Positions 23,297-30,608 of a DNA stretch of 30,880 bases are shown here, in pieces (the stretch's first letter is position 1; each line of letters opens with the position of its first letter). The stretch covers positions 1 through 30,880 of the forward strand of contig DAMU01000096.1 of NCBI GenBank assembly GCA_002499705.1, in the 5' to 3' direction. Source of the stretch: Euryarchaeota archaeon UBA91 (GTDB taxonomy: Archaea; Thermoplasmatota; Poseidoniia; Poseidoniales; Poseidoniaceae). Under the pieces are notes generated by a model that was not told the DNA's origin, did not search any database, and worked only from the letters and a program-made list of their open reading frames with translations. A program made the translations under genes and the position numbers.

Positions 23297-23731
23297 TCAT
23301 ACAGTAGACTGCGTAAGTTCTACCAAAACTCCTCCAGTTGATTTTGGGTGTACAAACGCTATCATCTTACCACCTGATCCCTTTCTTGGAACTTCATCAA
23401 TCATACGAATTTCATGTTCTAACAGATGAGCTATCAACCCTTCAAGATCCCCAACTCTGAAACATAATTGTTGAATTCCTGCACCCCTTTTGGATAAGAA
23501 CTTTCCAATTGGAGTGTCCGGCGATGTTGGTTCAAGTAGTTCTATCTGAGGTGGATGGTCTTCTTCACTTGGCGTATTTGTAGAGAAAAATCGAGTAGTT
23601 ACTCCTTGATCTCCAACCAATTCATCATTCGGATTTTCCATTAATCCTAGAAGTCTCCAGAATGTGCTGCCCTGCTCAAGTTCATCGACTGCAATCCCAA
23701 TGTGATCGACGTGTATTGGCCCAAATTTCAT
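23297..23731 (-). CDS. mce: Methylmalonyl-CoA epimerase
   Basis: The 144-residue vicinal-oxygen-chelate protein interconverts (R)- and (S)-methylmalonyl-CoA. HVDHIGIAVDELEQG, PQIELLEPTSPDTPIGKFL, DEVPRKGSGGKMIAFVHPK and GVLVELTQ are the family blocks. Metal ligands H10, Q62 and E138 are visible. The third expected histidine, normally in GxGxHH, is replaced because the site reads GAGIQQ (Q87, Q88). Linkage to the mutase nine bases upstream supports the assignment strongly. The altered ligand may mean different metal preference rather than loss of activity. Confidence 0.87.
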   Translation of the reverse strand: MKFGPIHVDHIGIAVDELEQGSTFWRLLGLMENPNDELVGDQGVTTRFFSTNTPSEEDHPPQIELLEPTSPDTPIGKFLSKRGAGIQQLCFRVGDLEGLIAHLLEHEIRMIDEVPRKGSGGKMIAFVHPKSTGGVLVELTQSTV

Positions 23732-23740
23732 CCTTCCACC

Positions 23741-25342
23741 TCAAAATCCACTCGGCGCCATCCATGTTCCAAAGACGTCTTTCATCGCCGCAATTATTTC
23801 TCCGAGGGTGCAGTCATTTCGGACTGCATTCAATACCAGTGGGAATAAATTATCATCACCAGCAGCAGCGATTCGTATGGCTTCAAGACACCCGTTGACT
23901 CTCTGGCTGTCTCTGTTCTCTCTTAATTCAGCAAGACGACTGCACTGCTCCTCGCCCACAGATGGGTCGAGTTTGAGAACCTCGGTTTCGGTTTCTTCAT
24001 CCATCAAACCATGGTTTACACCGACGATTTTTCTTTTCTCTTGCTCTACATCATTCAAATGTTGATATGCCGCATTATGGATCTCTCGCTGCTGCCAACC
24101 TTGCTCGATTGCTTTCATTGAACCACCAAGGGATTCAATTTTATTTATTTGCTCAAGGGCCATATCATGAATTGATTTTGTCAGAGCCTCGACGTGGTAA
24201 GAGCCACCCAACGGGTCGACAACGTCTGCAACTCCGCTCTCTTCAGCTATGATTTGCTGAGTTCGAAGGGCAACAGTCGCTGATTTTTCGGTAGGAAGTC
24301 CGAGTGCTTCGTCATAGGAGTTTGTGTGCAAACTTTGCGTGCCACCGCATACTGCTGCGAGTGCTTGGATAGTAACCCGAGCAATGTTGTTCAATGGTTG
24401 TTGGGCTGTCAAACTGACTCCGGCAACTTGAGTGTGGAATCGTAGCATCGCTGACTTGGGATTGTTTGGTTGGTAGCGAGATGTAACCAACTCATACCAT
24501 AGAGTGCGAGCAGCTCTAAACTTTGCAGCCTCTTCAAAGAAGTCGTTATGGCAGTTGAAGAAAAACGACAGTCTCGGAGCGAAAGCATCGATGTCAAGTC
24601 CTTTTTCAAGAGCAGCCTCAACGTATGCAAGTGCATTAGCCAAGGTGAAAGCCACTTCCTGTACTGCCGTTGACCCTGCTTCACGAATGTGATATCCAGA
24701 TATGGAGATGGTGTTCCACTTCGGTACTTTTTCTGCACAATATTCGAAGATATCAGTGATGAGGCGCATACTCGGTTCTGGAGGGAAAACATAAGTTCCT
24801 CGAGCAATGTATTCTTTCAAGATATCGTTTTGAATTGTTCCGAGTACCTCCTGCGATGATACGCCTTGCTCTTCAGCAACTGCGATATACATGGCAAGAA
24901 GCACCATCGCCGGCGCATTGATCGTCATCGACGTGCTGACTTTATCCAAGGGAATGCCATCGAGGAGTTGCCGCATATCATCCAGCATTGATATTGATAC
25001 TCCAACTTTGCCCACCTCGCCTAATGACATCTCGTCATCGGCATCGAGACCCAGTTGAGTCGGTAAATCAAATGCTACTGACAATCCTTTTTGCCCTCTT
25101 TCAAGCAAGAGTTTGAACCTTTCATTCGTAGCTTTCGCACTTGAGAATCCCGCATATTGACGCATCGTCCATAAGCGCGAACGATACATTGTTGAGTGAA
25201 TGCCACGGGTGTAAGGTGGTGCCCCTGCATCTCCGTTTTGGAGGGGGTCTGCCCCCATTTGTTGAAGTGTGTCAGGCGTACTCTGTAAATCTAAATCGAG
25301 ACCACTCAGCGTCTTCCAGTCATCCTTACGTTGACTGACCAT
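23741..25342 (-). CDS. mcmA1: Methylmalonyl-CoA mutase large (catalytic) subunit
   Basis: The 533-residue protein (547 from the alternative ATG at 25384) is the substrate-binding TIM-barrel subunit without the B12-binding domain, as in archaeal split mutases. PPYTRGIHSTMYRSRLWTMR, QYAGFSSAKATNERF, LSVAFDLPTQLGLDAD, TIQNDILKEYIARGTY, FPPEPSMRLI and SISGYHIREAG are all typical. The tyrosine in RQYAGF and the arginine in KEYIARG favour methylmalonyl-CoA over isobutyryl-CoA. The B12 subunit and a MeaB chaperone must lie elsewhere. The start at 25342 follows GGAGGG; the start at 25384 makes a TGATG junction with the FKBP gene but has no ribosome-binding site. Confidence 0.92.
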   Translation of the reverse strand: MVSQRKDDWKTLSGLDLDLQSTPDTLQQMGADPLQNGDAGAPPYTRGIHSTMYRSRLWTMRQYAGFSSAKATNERFKLLLERGQKGLSVAFDLPTQLGLDADDEMSLGEVGKVGVSISMLDDMRQLLDGIPLDKVSTSMTINAPAMVLLAMYIAVAEEQGVSSQEVLGTIQNDILKEYIARGTYVFPPEPSMRLITDIFEYCAEKVPKWNTISISGYHIREAGSTAVQEVAFTLANALAYVEAALEKGLDIDAFAPRLSFFFNCHNDFFEEAAKFRAARTLWYELVTSRYQPNNPKSAMLRFHTQVAGVSLTAQQPLNNIARVTIQALAAVCGGTQSLHTNSYDEALGLPTEKSATVALRTQQIIAEESGVADVVDPLGGSYHVEALTKSIHDMALEQINKIESLGGSMKAIEQGWQQREIHNAAYQHLNDVEQEKRKIVGVNHGLMDEETETEVLKLDPSVGEEQCSRLAELRENRDSQRVNGCLEAIRIAAAGDDNLFPLVLNAVRNDCTLGEIIAAMKDVFGTWMAPSGF

Positions 25343-25383
25343 GTACCCTCCATGCCGAGGGGCTTCATCAAGACTCCCACGCA

Positions 25384-25890
25384 TCAGTGTTGTTCAGAGC
25401 CGTCTCTACCATGTGCGTGGCCATGAGAAACTTCTTCTTCAGTAGCTTTGCGCAATTCAATGATTTCTACAGCAAATGTAAGTGACTTACCTGCGAGTGT
25501 GTGATTGAAATCTGCTGTAATATATTCATCCGAAAGGTGGACAATTGTAAATGGTGAAGGGCCGTGCGGCATTTGAGCAACTAATTGTAGGCCCTCGGTC
25601 AATTTTGCTTGTGATTCCAATTGTGCAAATTGTTCACGTGGGATTTGCAAAACTCCAGCCTCATCCCGATCGCCATAAGCCCGTTCAGGAGTCAAAGTAA
25701 ATTCTCTCTTTTCACCAATTTTAGCACCAAGAATTTCTTCTTCAAATCCAGGAATCATTTGCTTGTGGCCCACGAGAAAAGTCAATGGCTCTCGACCTTC
25801 ACTGGAGTCGAAGGTTTCCCCATTTTCAGGTAATGTACCCGTATAGTGTACGCTTGCTACAATGTTTTCGTTTACAGTTAGTTCAGTCAT
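25384..25890 (-). CDS. FKBP-type peptidyl-prolyl isomerase, SlyD-like
   Basis: The 168-residue protein folds other proteins by proline isomerisation. VHYTGTLPENGETFDSS, LTFLVGHKQMIPGFEEEILG and an insert-in-flap domain (about 75-130, with AYGDRDEAGVLQIPREQF before it and DFNHTLAGKSLTFAVEII after it) give the SlyD architecture common in archaea. The histidine-rich tail HGHAHGRDGSEQH could bind nickel or other metals, as SlyD tails do. The ATG follows AGGTGA by four to five bases, four bases after the upstream gene. Its stop overlaps the alternative start of the mutase gene. Confidence 0.93.
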   Translation of the reverse strand: MTELTVNENIVASVHYTGTLPENGETFDSSEGREPLTFLVGHKQMIPGFEEEILGAKIGEKREFTLTPERAYGDRDEAGVLQIPREQFAQLESQAKLTEGLQLVAQMPHGPSPFTIVHLSDEYITADFNHTLAGKSLTFAVEIIELRKATEEEVSHGHAHGRDGSEQH

Positions 25891-25894
25891 ATTT

Positions 25895-26794
25895 TCACCT
25901 TCTTGTTGTCATTCGAGAAACTAAATCTCGGAGTTTGTCTGCTACTTCGCGTGGAAGAATTTCTTCTTCAACTTTGACTTCGATGAACTCAAGTGCATCT
26001 GTGACACCCATGCGTTCACCTTTGGCCCATACCTGTCCAAGCACATTAGAGCGATGTTCTTGATCGATTGAATCGTCGTCAAGAAGGTCTCGTGCAGCAT
26101 ATTTGTATTCGAGATACTTTTGCCGATTGAGTTTCTTCTCTTGCTTTTGTCGACCGCCGCCTTTCTTGTCACCTCGGCGTCTTTTACGTCGTCGGTCGGA
26201 TGAAGGTTTGGCAACTTCGGTTTGAATCGTTTTGAAAACATCATTGCGAGATTTTTCTGGCTTATTTGTGACTTCTTGTTTTTCAGATTCTACCAATTCT
26301 GGCACGCTTTGTTCAGCGGATACAAATTCGATTGATGGTTCAGGTTCCACCACTTCAACTTGGGGTTGAACCTTTGCAACATCGACTCGTTGTGCTTTAG
26401 CATTCTTGCGTGACTCTTCTGATTTGCGACGTAGCTCAGCCATTCGATCTTCCCGAGATGCCTTTGGAGCGGAAACTTCGGCCTTTTCAACCGAATTGGT
26501 AAATGTTGGTTCTTCGACGGCCTCTGCTGGCTTTTTTACTTCTTCAACTGCTGGTTTTGAATCTTGAGTACCCAGCCGGTCAAGCGCTTCTTGGCGACGC
26601 TTGGCCAATTCATTATGAGCATTTTTTGAGTCTTGTTGAGGACGAGGAGTTGGGCGTTGAGCTGGAGCATTACGACGTTGATTTTGGGAACGTTCACTCA
26701 TACGCTTATTCCGCTGTGCACTTGCATCACGGGCAAAGGGATTGAATGGTTCATCTTTTTTACGTCGCTCGCCGCTAATGTTCAGTTCCCCCAA
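25895..26794 (-). CDS. Highly charged, largely disordered protein of unknown function
   Basis: I do not recognise this protein of about 299 residues. Roughly residues 1-205 are low-complexity Glu/Lys/Arg/Gln/Ala/Pro sequence, and 206-225 form a very basic stretch (RRRKRRRGDKKGGGRQKQ) suited to nucleic-acid binding. The last 75 residues look folded and helical (KYLEYKYAARDLLDDDSIDQ to REVADKLRDLVSRM). The start is unclear: the frame opens with TTG at 26794, yet a perfect AAGGAG-TCA-ATG start at 26808 is out of frame by one base. It lies between Kae1 and FKBP on the same strand, with a TATA-like TTTTTAA near 26813-26820. Confidence 0.72.
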   Translation of the reverse strand: MGELNISGERRKKDEPFNPFARDASAQRNKRMSERSQNQRRNAPAQRPTPRPQQDSKNAHNELAKRRQEALDRLGTQDSKPAVEEVKKPAEAVEEPTFTNSVEKAEVSAPKASREDRMAELRRKSEESRKNAKAQRVDVAKVQPQVEVVEPEPSIEFVSAEQSVPELVESEKQEVTNKPEKSRNDVFKTIQTEVAKPSSDRRRKRRRGDKKGGGRQKQEKKLNRQKYLEYKYAARDLLDDDSIDQEHRSNVLGQVWAKGERMGVTDALEFIEVKVEEEILPREVADKLRDLVSRMTTRR

Positions 26795-26843
26795 ACACTT
26801 CTCGGCATTGACTCCTTAAAAACAATTAGCGTTCAATCGAAGA

Positions 26844-27857
26844 CTAAACGGCCCATGTCACTTGAGTTTGGTCTGTGCGTAGGTATTGATCGATGGCACT
26901 TTCTTGCAGAGTAGTGATTCTTCCTTCCTTGAGTTCAATGAATCCCAGTAAGGCAATCATTGTACCGTTATCGATACAATACATACGGGGAGGCGCATGT
27001 GAAGAGGATTCTCTTTCCTCGGCCATTTGCTCGCACATTGTACGGAGTCGAGAGTTGCAAGCAACACCACCGCCAAGTAAGAGTTCTTTCTTGCCAGTGT
27101 GCGATAGGGCGCGTTCTGCAACCTCAACACATGCAGCAAATGCATGTTCTTGGAGCGACCAGCAAACAGCACCGAGATCTGCTCCATTTTCAATCAGTCT
27201 TTGTGCGGCAGTCATGACGCCAGAAAACGCAAGGTCCATGCCTCGAACAGCAAAAGGCAATTCAAGACCTTCCAGAGTTGGGTTTTCTTGTGAACTGAGC
27301 CATTCAGCAGCCAGTTTTTCAATTACTGGACCTCCAGGAAACGGGATTCCTTGAGCTCGTGCAAACTTGTCCAGCATATTTCCAATACCAATATCGAGAG
27401 TTTCCCCCAGAACCCTGTACCGTCCTTCAAGATGGGCGATAACCTGGGTATTGCCTCCCGATACATAGAGCAAAACTGGGTCGTCACAACCGCATTGTTG
27501 TCGACCAATCTCTATATGCGCTACACAGTGGTTAACACCGATGAGAGGCACCTCAAGACGACTCGAAATCCCTCGAGCAATTGCTGCACCTACACGTAGG
27601 CATGGACCCAAACCAGGTCCTTGAGAATATGATACTGCTCCAATATCTCGGGGACTCAACTCATATTTTTCGAGAAGAGATGAAAAGAGTGTGTTGGCAA
27701 TGTCTTTGTGATGGTCTGCTGCTTCTCGTGGATGAATTCCTCCCTTGTCAGGGCGAACTGTATCGGATACCGCTGGATAAGGAATTCCCAATTTATCGAC
27801 CAATCCGAACGAAAGCGTGTGTGCTGTCGATTCGATTCCAAGCGTCCAAAGAGTCAT
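26844..27857 (-). CDS. kae1: tRNA threonylcarbamoyladenosine synthase subunit Kae1
   Basis: The 337-residue ASKHA-fold protein transfers the threonylcarbamoyl group to A37 of ANN-decoding tRNAs within the KEOPS complex. TLGIESTAHTLSFGLV, DKGGIHPREAADHH, SYSQGPGLGPCLRVGAAIAR, the metal-binding NHCVAHIEIG (H110, H114), VSGGNTQVI, FPGGPVIEKLA and LLLGGGVACNSRLR are seen. It is the stand-alone form, with no fused Bud32 kinase. The ATG at 27857 gives the family N terminus; a longer frame from 27893 adds 12 unlikely residues. It is divergent from hutI across 58 bases. Confidence 0.94.
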   Translation of the reverse strand: MTLWTLGIESTAHTLSFGLVDKLGIPYPAVSDTVRPDKGGIHPREAADHHKDIANTLFSSLLEKYELSPRDIGAVSYSQGPGLGPCLRVGAAIARGISSRLEVPLIGVNHCVAHIEIGRQQCGCDDPVLLYVSGGNTQVIAHLEGRYRVLGETLDIGIGNMLDKFARAQGIPFPGGPVIEKLAAEWLSSQENPTLEGLELPFAVRGMDLAFSGVMTAAQRLIENGADLGAVCWSLQEHAFAACVEVAERALSHTGKKELLLGGGVACNSRLRTMCEQMAEERESSSHAPPRMYCIDNGTMIALLGFIELKEGRITTLQESAIDQYLRTDQTQVTWAV

Positions 27858-27915
27858 CTCAATCGTACACTCCAGAGAGCCATTGTTCTTCAACCCTCAG
27901 CATACAGGAGATAAT

Positions 27916-29190
27916 ATGCGGACCGTTTATGTCGATGCTGGGCCAATAGCCCATCTCTCCGGCAAAGGGCCACTCAAAGGACTTTCAATGCTCCATTCAG
28001 AGGCATTGGTTTCACCCAAAGGTATGGGCATTGTCGTTCAAGGCAATACAATAGAATCCATCTCCTCGTCTGAGGAATTGGTCGATGAATACGGTCTTCC
28101 AGATTCTGAGCAGTCCTCCGATTCAGAAATAAAAATTGTTTCACTGAACGGAAATGCAATCATACCTGGTTTGGTTGATGGCCACACTCATTTACTATGG
28201 TCCGGAGATCGCTCCCGCGAACTCTCATGGCGTCACAGTGGAAAATCCTACAAGGAGATATCAAACATGGGTGGCGGTATTCAAGATACCGTACGGTCAA
28301 CAGCAGCTGCATCTGATGAGGATTTGGTTAAACTCGGTTACTCGAGAATGCGTGCGGCATTGAGGACCGGGACCACTCACATGGAAGTTAAAAGCGGATA
28401 CGGACTTACAACTGATTCGGAATTGAGGTTGTTGGATATCGCGTCTCGCCTACAATCTATGGAACACTTACCCTCGATGGACCTGACATGGCTTGGCGCG
28501 CATGACACGCCACCTGGAATGAGTACTGAGCAGTATGTTGAACAAATCCTTTCTGAACAATTACCCAAGGTTGTAGAGCAGGGGCATGCTCGTTCAGCTG
28601 ACGTATTCTGTGAACCTGGATGGTTCACTACTGAGCAATCTGAAGACATATTGAAGTTGTCACGCGACAGTGGACTTGAATTAAGAATGCATATTGATGA
28701 GTTTGTCGACGGGGGTGGTGGAGAGCTTGCTGCCGAATTAGGCGTAACTACTGCCGACCATGCCTTCCACACCAGCACTGATTCAAGAAAGAAAATGGAT
28801 GCTGCCAAAGTCAATACTGGATTTTTACCTGGCACACCCTATGCACTGGGTACACACTGGCCAGATTTCAACACCATGATTGAAGAGGAATATACTTGGA
28901 GTATCGCTTCTGATTTCAACCCAAATTGTAAGATGTTAAGTTTATCCTTCATGGGTTCTCTTTTATCTCAGCGATGTTCAGTACACCCTCTTGCCTCATT
29001 AGTTGCAGCTACTCGTAACCCCGCTGAGACAACACCTCATTCATCTGGACTTGTACATGGCAGGTTGGAGCCTGGTGCAGTCGCCAATTTCAATGTCCTC
29101 GATGGTCCTTATTGGGAAGCGTGGTGTTTACAACCATCGCACACACCGTTTGTTTCAACTTGCATTTCCGGAAATCTCATCCATCATTGA
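27916..29190 (+). CDS. hutI: Imidazolonepropionase
   Basis: The 424-residue amidohydrolase opens the ring of imidazolone-5-propionate in histidine breakdown. The metal-binding HTHLLWSGDRSRELSWR (H90, H92), the GGGIQDTVRST loop, GTTHMEVKSGYGLTTDSELR, LRMHIDEFVDGGGGELAAEL, TADHAFHTS and IASDFNPNCKMLSLSFMGSL give the full HutI pattern. The DGP-x-AHLSG start and C-terminal composite domain also match. The ATG at 27916 follows AGGAGAT by four bases; the open frame extends upstream over the Kae1 start and is not used. No other hut gene is nearby, so the pathway is dispersed if present. Confidence 0.92.
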   Translation: MRTVYVDAGPIAHLSGKGPLKGLSMLHSEALVSPKGMGIVVQGNTIESISSSEELVDEYGLPDSEQSSDSEIKIVSLNGNAIIPGLVDGHTHLLWSGDRSRELSWRHSGKSYKEISNMGGGIQDTVRSTAAASDEDLVKLGYSRMRAALRTGTTHMEVKSGYGLTTDSELRLLDIASRLQSMEHLPSMDLTWLGAHDTPPGMSTEQYVEQILSEQLPKVVEQGHARSADVFCEPGWFTTEQSEDILKLSRDSGLELRMHIDEFVDGGGGELAAELGVTTADHAFHTSTDSRKKMDAAKVNTGFLPGTPYALGTHWPDFNTMIEEEYTWSIASDFNPNCKMLSLSFMGSLLSQRCSVHPLASLVAATRNPAETTPHSSGLVHGRLEPGAVANFNVLDGPYWEAWCLQPSHTPFVSTCISGNLIHH

Positions 29191-29211
29191 TTTATCGTTT
29201 TAAGTTTTTCA
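29191..29211 (+). terminator. T-rich stretch after hutI, possible terminator
   Basis: Immediately after the hutI stop the plus strand has TTTATCGTTTTAAGTTTTTC, three T-runs without a hairpin, the form that archaeal polymerase uses for intrinsic termination. The next gene has its own TATA box downstream. Weak evidence. Confidence 0.35.
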
Positions 29212-29218
29212 AAAGAGA

Positions 29219-29232
29219 ATTAATAAAATATT
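29219..29232 (+). promoter_or_regulatory. TATA box of the ABM-like gene
   Basis: ATTAATAAAATATT is centred about 26 bases before the ATG at 29251, the spacing expected for a leaderless archaeal mRNA. Confidence 0.6.
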
Positions 29233-29250
29233 GTTTTAGGAAGTGCTTAA

Positions 29251-29595
29251 ATGGAAATCAATAATGTACTCATTGAAACTGTCGTTTGTTCTGGAGCATC
29301 AGGGAAAGAAGCGAGATTTAGAAGAATGCTTGAAGTTCGACAAGAATTCAAACGTCGACAAAAGGGTTGCCTCTCAGCGTGGATTGCACCTTCGACCGAT
29401 GGGCACGGATTATTCTTGGTCCATTCCGTCTTTACTGATCAAAAGGCATGGAAGAGAATATCTGATCTGATTGTCAAGAAGCTTGATTCTAAAGATGGTG
29501 GTCTAGAAGGGGTTATTGGAGGTCCACCGCTTGTAGGATTATTCGAATCTCCTCTCGAATCGCTCAACCTCACTCCACTCCCTGAAAATGAGTAA
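29251..29595 (+). CDS. Small protein resembling ABM/dimeric alpha-beta barrel domains
   Basis: The 114-residue protein runs MEINNVLIETVVCSGASGKE, a helix RRMLEVRQEFKRRQKGCLSAWIA, a strand GLFLVHSVFTDQKAWKRI, then a helix and PPLVGLFESPLESL. The alternation of strand, helix, strand, strand with a W before the second helix resembles antibiotic-biosynthesis-monooxygenase-like alpha-beta barrels, but I see no catalytic residue that would prove it. The start at 29251 is supported by the TATA spacing. It is probably a single-gene transcript followed by an inverted repeat. Function unknown. Confidence 0.68.
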   Translation: MEINNVLIETVVCSGASGKEARFRRMLEVRQEFKRRQKGCLSAWIAPSTDGHGLFLVHSVFTDQKAWKRISDLIVKKLDSKDGGLEGVIGGPPLVGLFESPLESLNLTPLPENE

Positions 29596-29610
29596 TATTA
29601 CGCACCCTGT

Positions 29611-29640
29611 AGTGTCGCATAATGTATGTTATACGACATT
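29611..29640. repeat. Imperfect inverted repeat downstream of the ABM-like gene
   Basis: TGTCGCATAA (29613-29622) and TTATACGACA (29629-29638) are inverted copies with one mismatch around a six-base centre. An A-T pair and one G-T mismatch extend the arms. There is no T-run after it, so a protein-binding palindrome fits as well as an RNA hairpin. Confidence 0.5.
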
Positions 29641-29862
29641 TGAATGAAACGTGTGCTTTGTATAAACGCCACATGCCAATGAAATGACGAGCAGTACAGC
29701 GTTTAGGATTTACTACGGATTCTGAGAGGCTACATTATCGTAAAAATCTGTGTAAAGTAGGGGGGTTTAGGGTGGAAACCGTGAATTTTTGCCAGCTCCC
29801 TCGTTGCTACGCGTATTACAGAAGATTCTAAGTCAAGATACCGAGTGGAACATTTGATTCAC
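29641..29862. other. Gene-free stretch, possible small RNA
   Basis: No convincing coding frame is seen in these 222 bases. A TATA-like TGTATAAAC lies at 29659-29667 with nothing coding about 27 bases downstream. A G-rich patch at about 29760-29764 leads into a short hairpin GGTTT/AAACC at 29764-29780. This could be a non-coding RNA gene or simply the leader of the small zinc protein gene. I cannot place it in a known RNA family. Confidence 0.3.
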
Positions 29863-30015
29863 ATGGATGTTGTTGAGGGATTTTGTTTGAAATGCAAAAC
29901 CTATGGGGCGATTAAGAATGGTCAACTCATTAAAATGAAAAATGGTCGCACTCGAATGGCTGGCGTATGCTCTCAACCTGGCTGCACTGGAAAGATTTCA
30001 AAGATCGTAAGTTGA
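29863..30015 (+). CDS. Small zinc-binding protein, DUF5679-like (50 aa)
   Basis: The 50-residue protein begins MDVVEGFCLKCKTYGAIKNG and ends TGKISKIVS. Two cysteine pairs, C8/C11 (CLKC) and C36/C41 (CSQPGC), frame a central IKMKNGRTRMAGV strand region. This is the layout of the DUF5679 family of short zinc ribbons that start VEGYCxKC and contain MKNGR. A structural zinc is inferred from the cysteines. The function is unknown; such proteins are common in archaea. It lies 57 bases before tRNA-Val on the same strand. The start is the ATG at 29863, without a clear ribosome-binding site. Confidence 0.75.
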   Translation: MDVVEGFCLKCKTYGAIKNGQLIKMKNGRTRMAGVCSQPGCTGKISKIVS

Positions 30016-30038
30016 ATCGAATACCTTTCACCGATGTG

Positions 30039-30048
30039 GTTTAATACA
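30039..30048 (+). promoter_or_regulatory. TATA box of tRNA-Val
   Basis: GTTTAATACA is centred about 29 bases upstream of the mature tRNA 5' end, the usual place for an archaeal tRNA promoter with a few leader bases. Confidence 0.55.
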
Positions 30049-30072
30049 CCGTTTCAGTCGGAAGGATACCTA

Positions 30073-30149
30073 GGGCTCGTGGTCTAGGGGTTTATGACGT
30101 CGCCTTGACATGGCGAAGATCGAGAGTTCAATTCTCTCCGAGCCCACCA
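30073..30149 (+). tRNA. tRNA-Val (anticodon GAC)
   Basis: The acceptor stem GGGCTCG pairs with CGAGCCC. The anticodon stem TCGCC/GGCGA holds the loop TTGACAT with anticodon GAC at 30107-30109, reading GUC and GUU valine codons. The T arm GAGAG-TTCAATT-CTCTC is perfect, and the D arm has a three-pair stem GTC/GAC. Discriminator A (30146) is followed by an encoded CCA (30147-30149). No intron is present. Open frames crossing it are accidental. Confidence 0.95.
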
Positions 30150-30235
30150 TTTATTCTTCTATTTATGAAATTTACCTATTCGCTTTACAAAAGAGATTTA
30201 ATGTTTTACAATTACAAATCAGGTTTAGTCACAAA

Positions 30236-30604
30236 TCAACCACTGAGGTCTTCAGGTTCAGGGAGATTCAATTCTTCCGGATCAATTTTTGCCAAGGGTT
30301 TCTCATCATCATCATCACTCATTGTGAAATCAGTTGAACCACCAGACCACGACGATATTTCTTCGCTTTCCTCAAACTCCTCTTCAGGTATAGCGTGGCT
30401 ATCTGATAGTGAATAAATGGAAGGGTCTATCACTTCACGCTCGATGACTTCGCTGGGTGGTGGAGCTGCGCGTTCCTCGAGGTGTATGCCGGAATGGAAC
30501 GTGCCGCATTCAGAGCAACGAACACTTCCAACTTGCTCAATACAACCGCAAACAGGGCATGTAGCATACCCTTTCAGTTTGGCCAAAGGGTCACCCTCGG
30601 ACAA
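30236..30604 (-). CDS. Zinc-ribbon protein with acidic C terminus, function unknown
   Basis: From the TTG at 30604 the protein has 122 residues: a zinc ribbon CPVCG...CSECG at about residues 16-39, then a Glu/Asp/Ser-rich tail (PEEEFEESEEISSW, TMSDDDDEKPLAKI, NLPEPEDLSG). The TTG follows GGAG by seven bases and lies four bases after the upstream stop. An in-frame ATG at 30661 would overlap the upstream gene by 53 bases and lacks such a site, so the shorter form is preferred. No family is recognised beyond the ribbon. It is probably co-transcribed with the acidic protein upstream. Confidence 0.68.
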   Translation of the reverse strand: MSEGDPLAKLKGYATCPVCGCIEQVGSVRCSECGTFHSGIHLEERAAPPPSEVIEREVIDPSIYSLSDSHAIPEEEFEESEEISSWSGGSTDFTMSDDDDEKPLAKIDPEELNLPEPEDLSG

Positions 30605-30608
30605 TGTA

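Noticed and set aside
29680..29725. C/D-box sRNA suggested by ATGACGA and CTGA
   Set aside because: The C box has one mismatch and no D'/C' pair or terminal stem was found; such short motifs occur by chance.
30105..30416. Plus-strand frames starting in the tRNA-Val gene
   Set aside because: They begin inside a perfect tRNA and run opposite the zinc-ribbon gene; no coding character.
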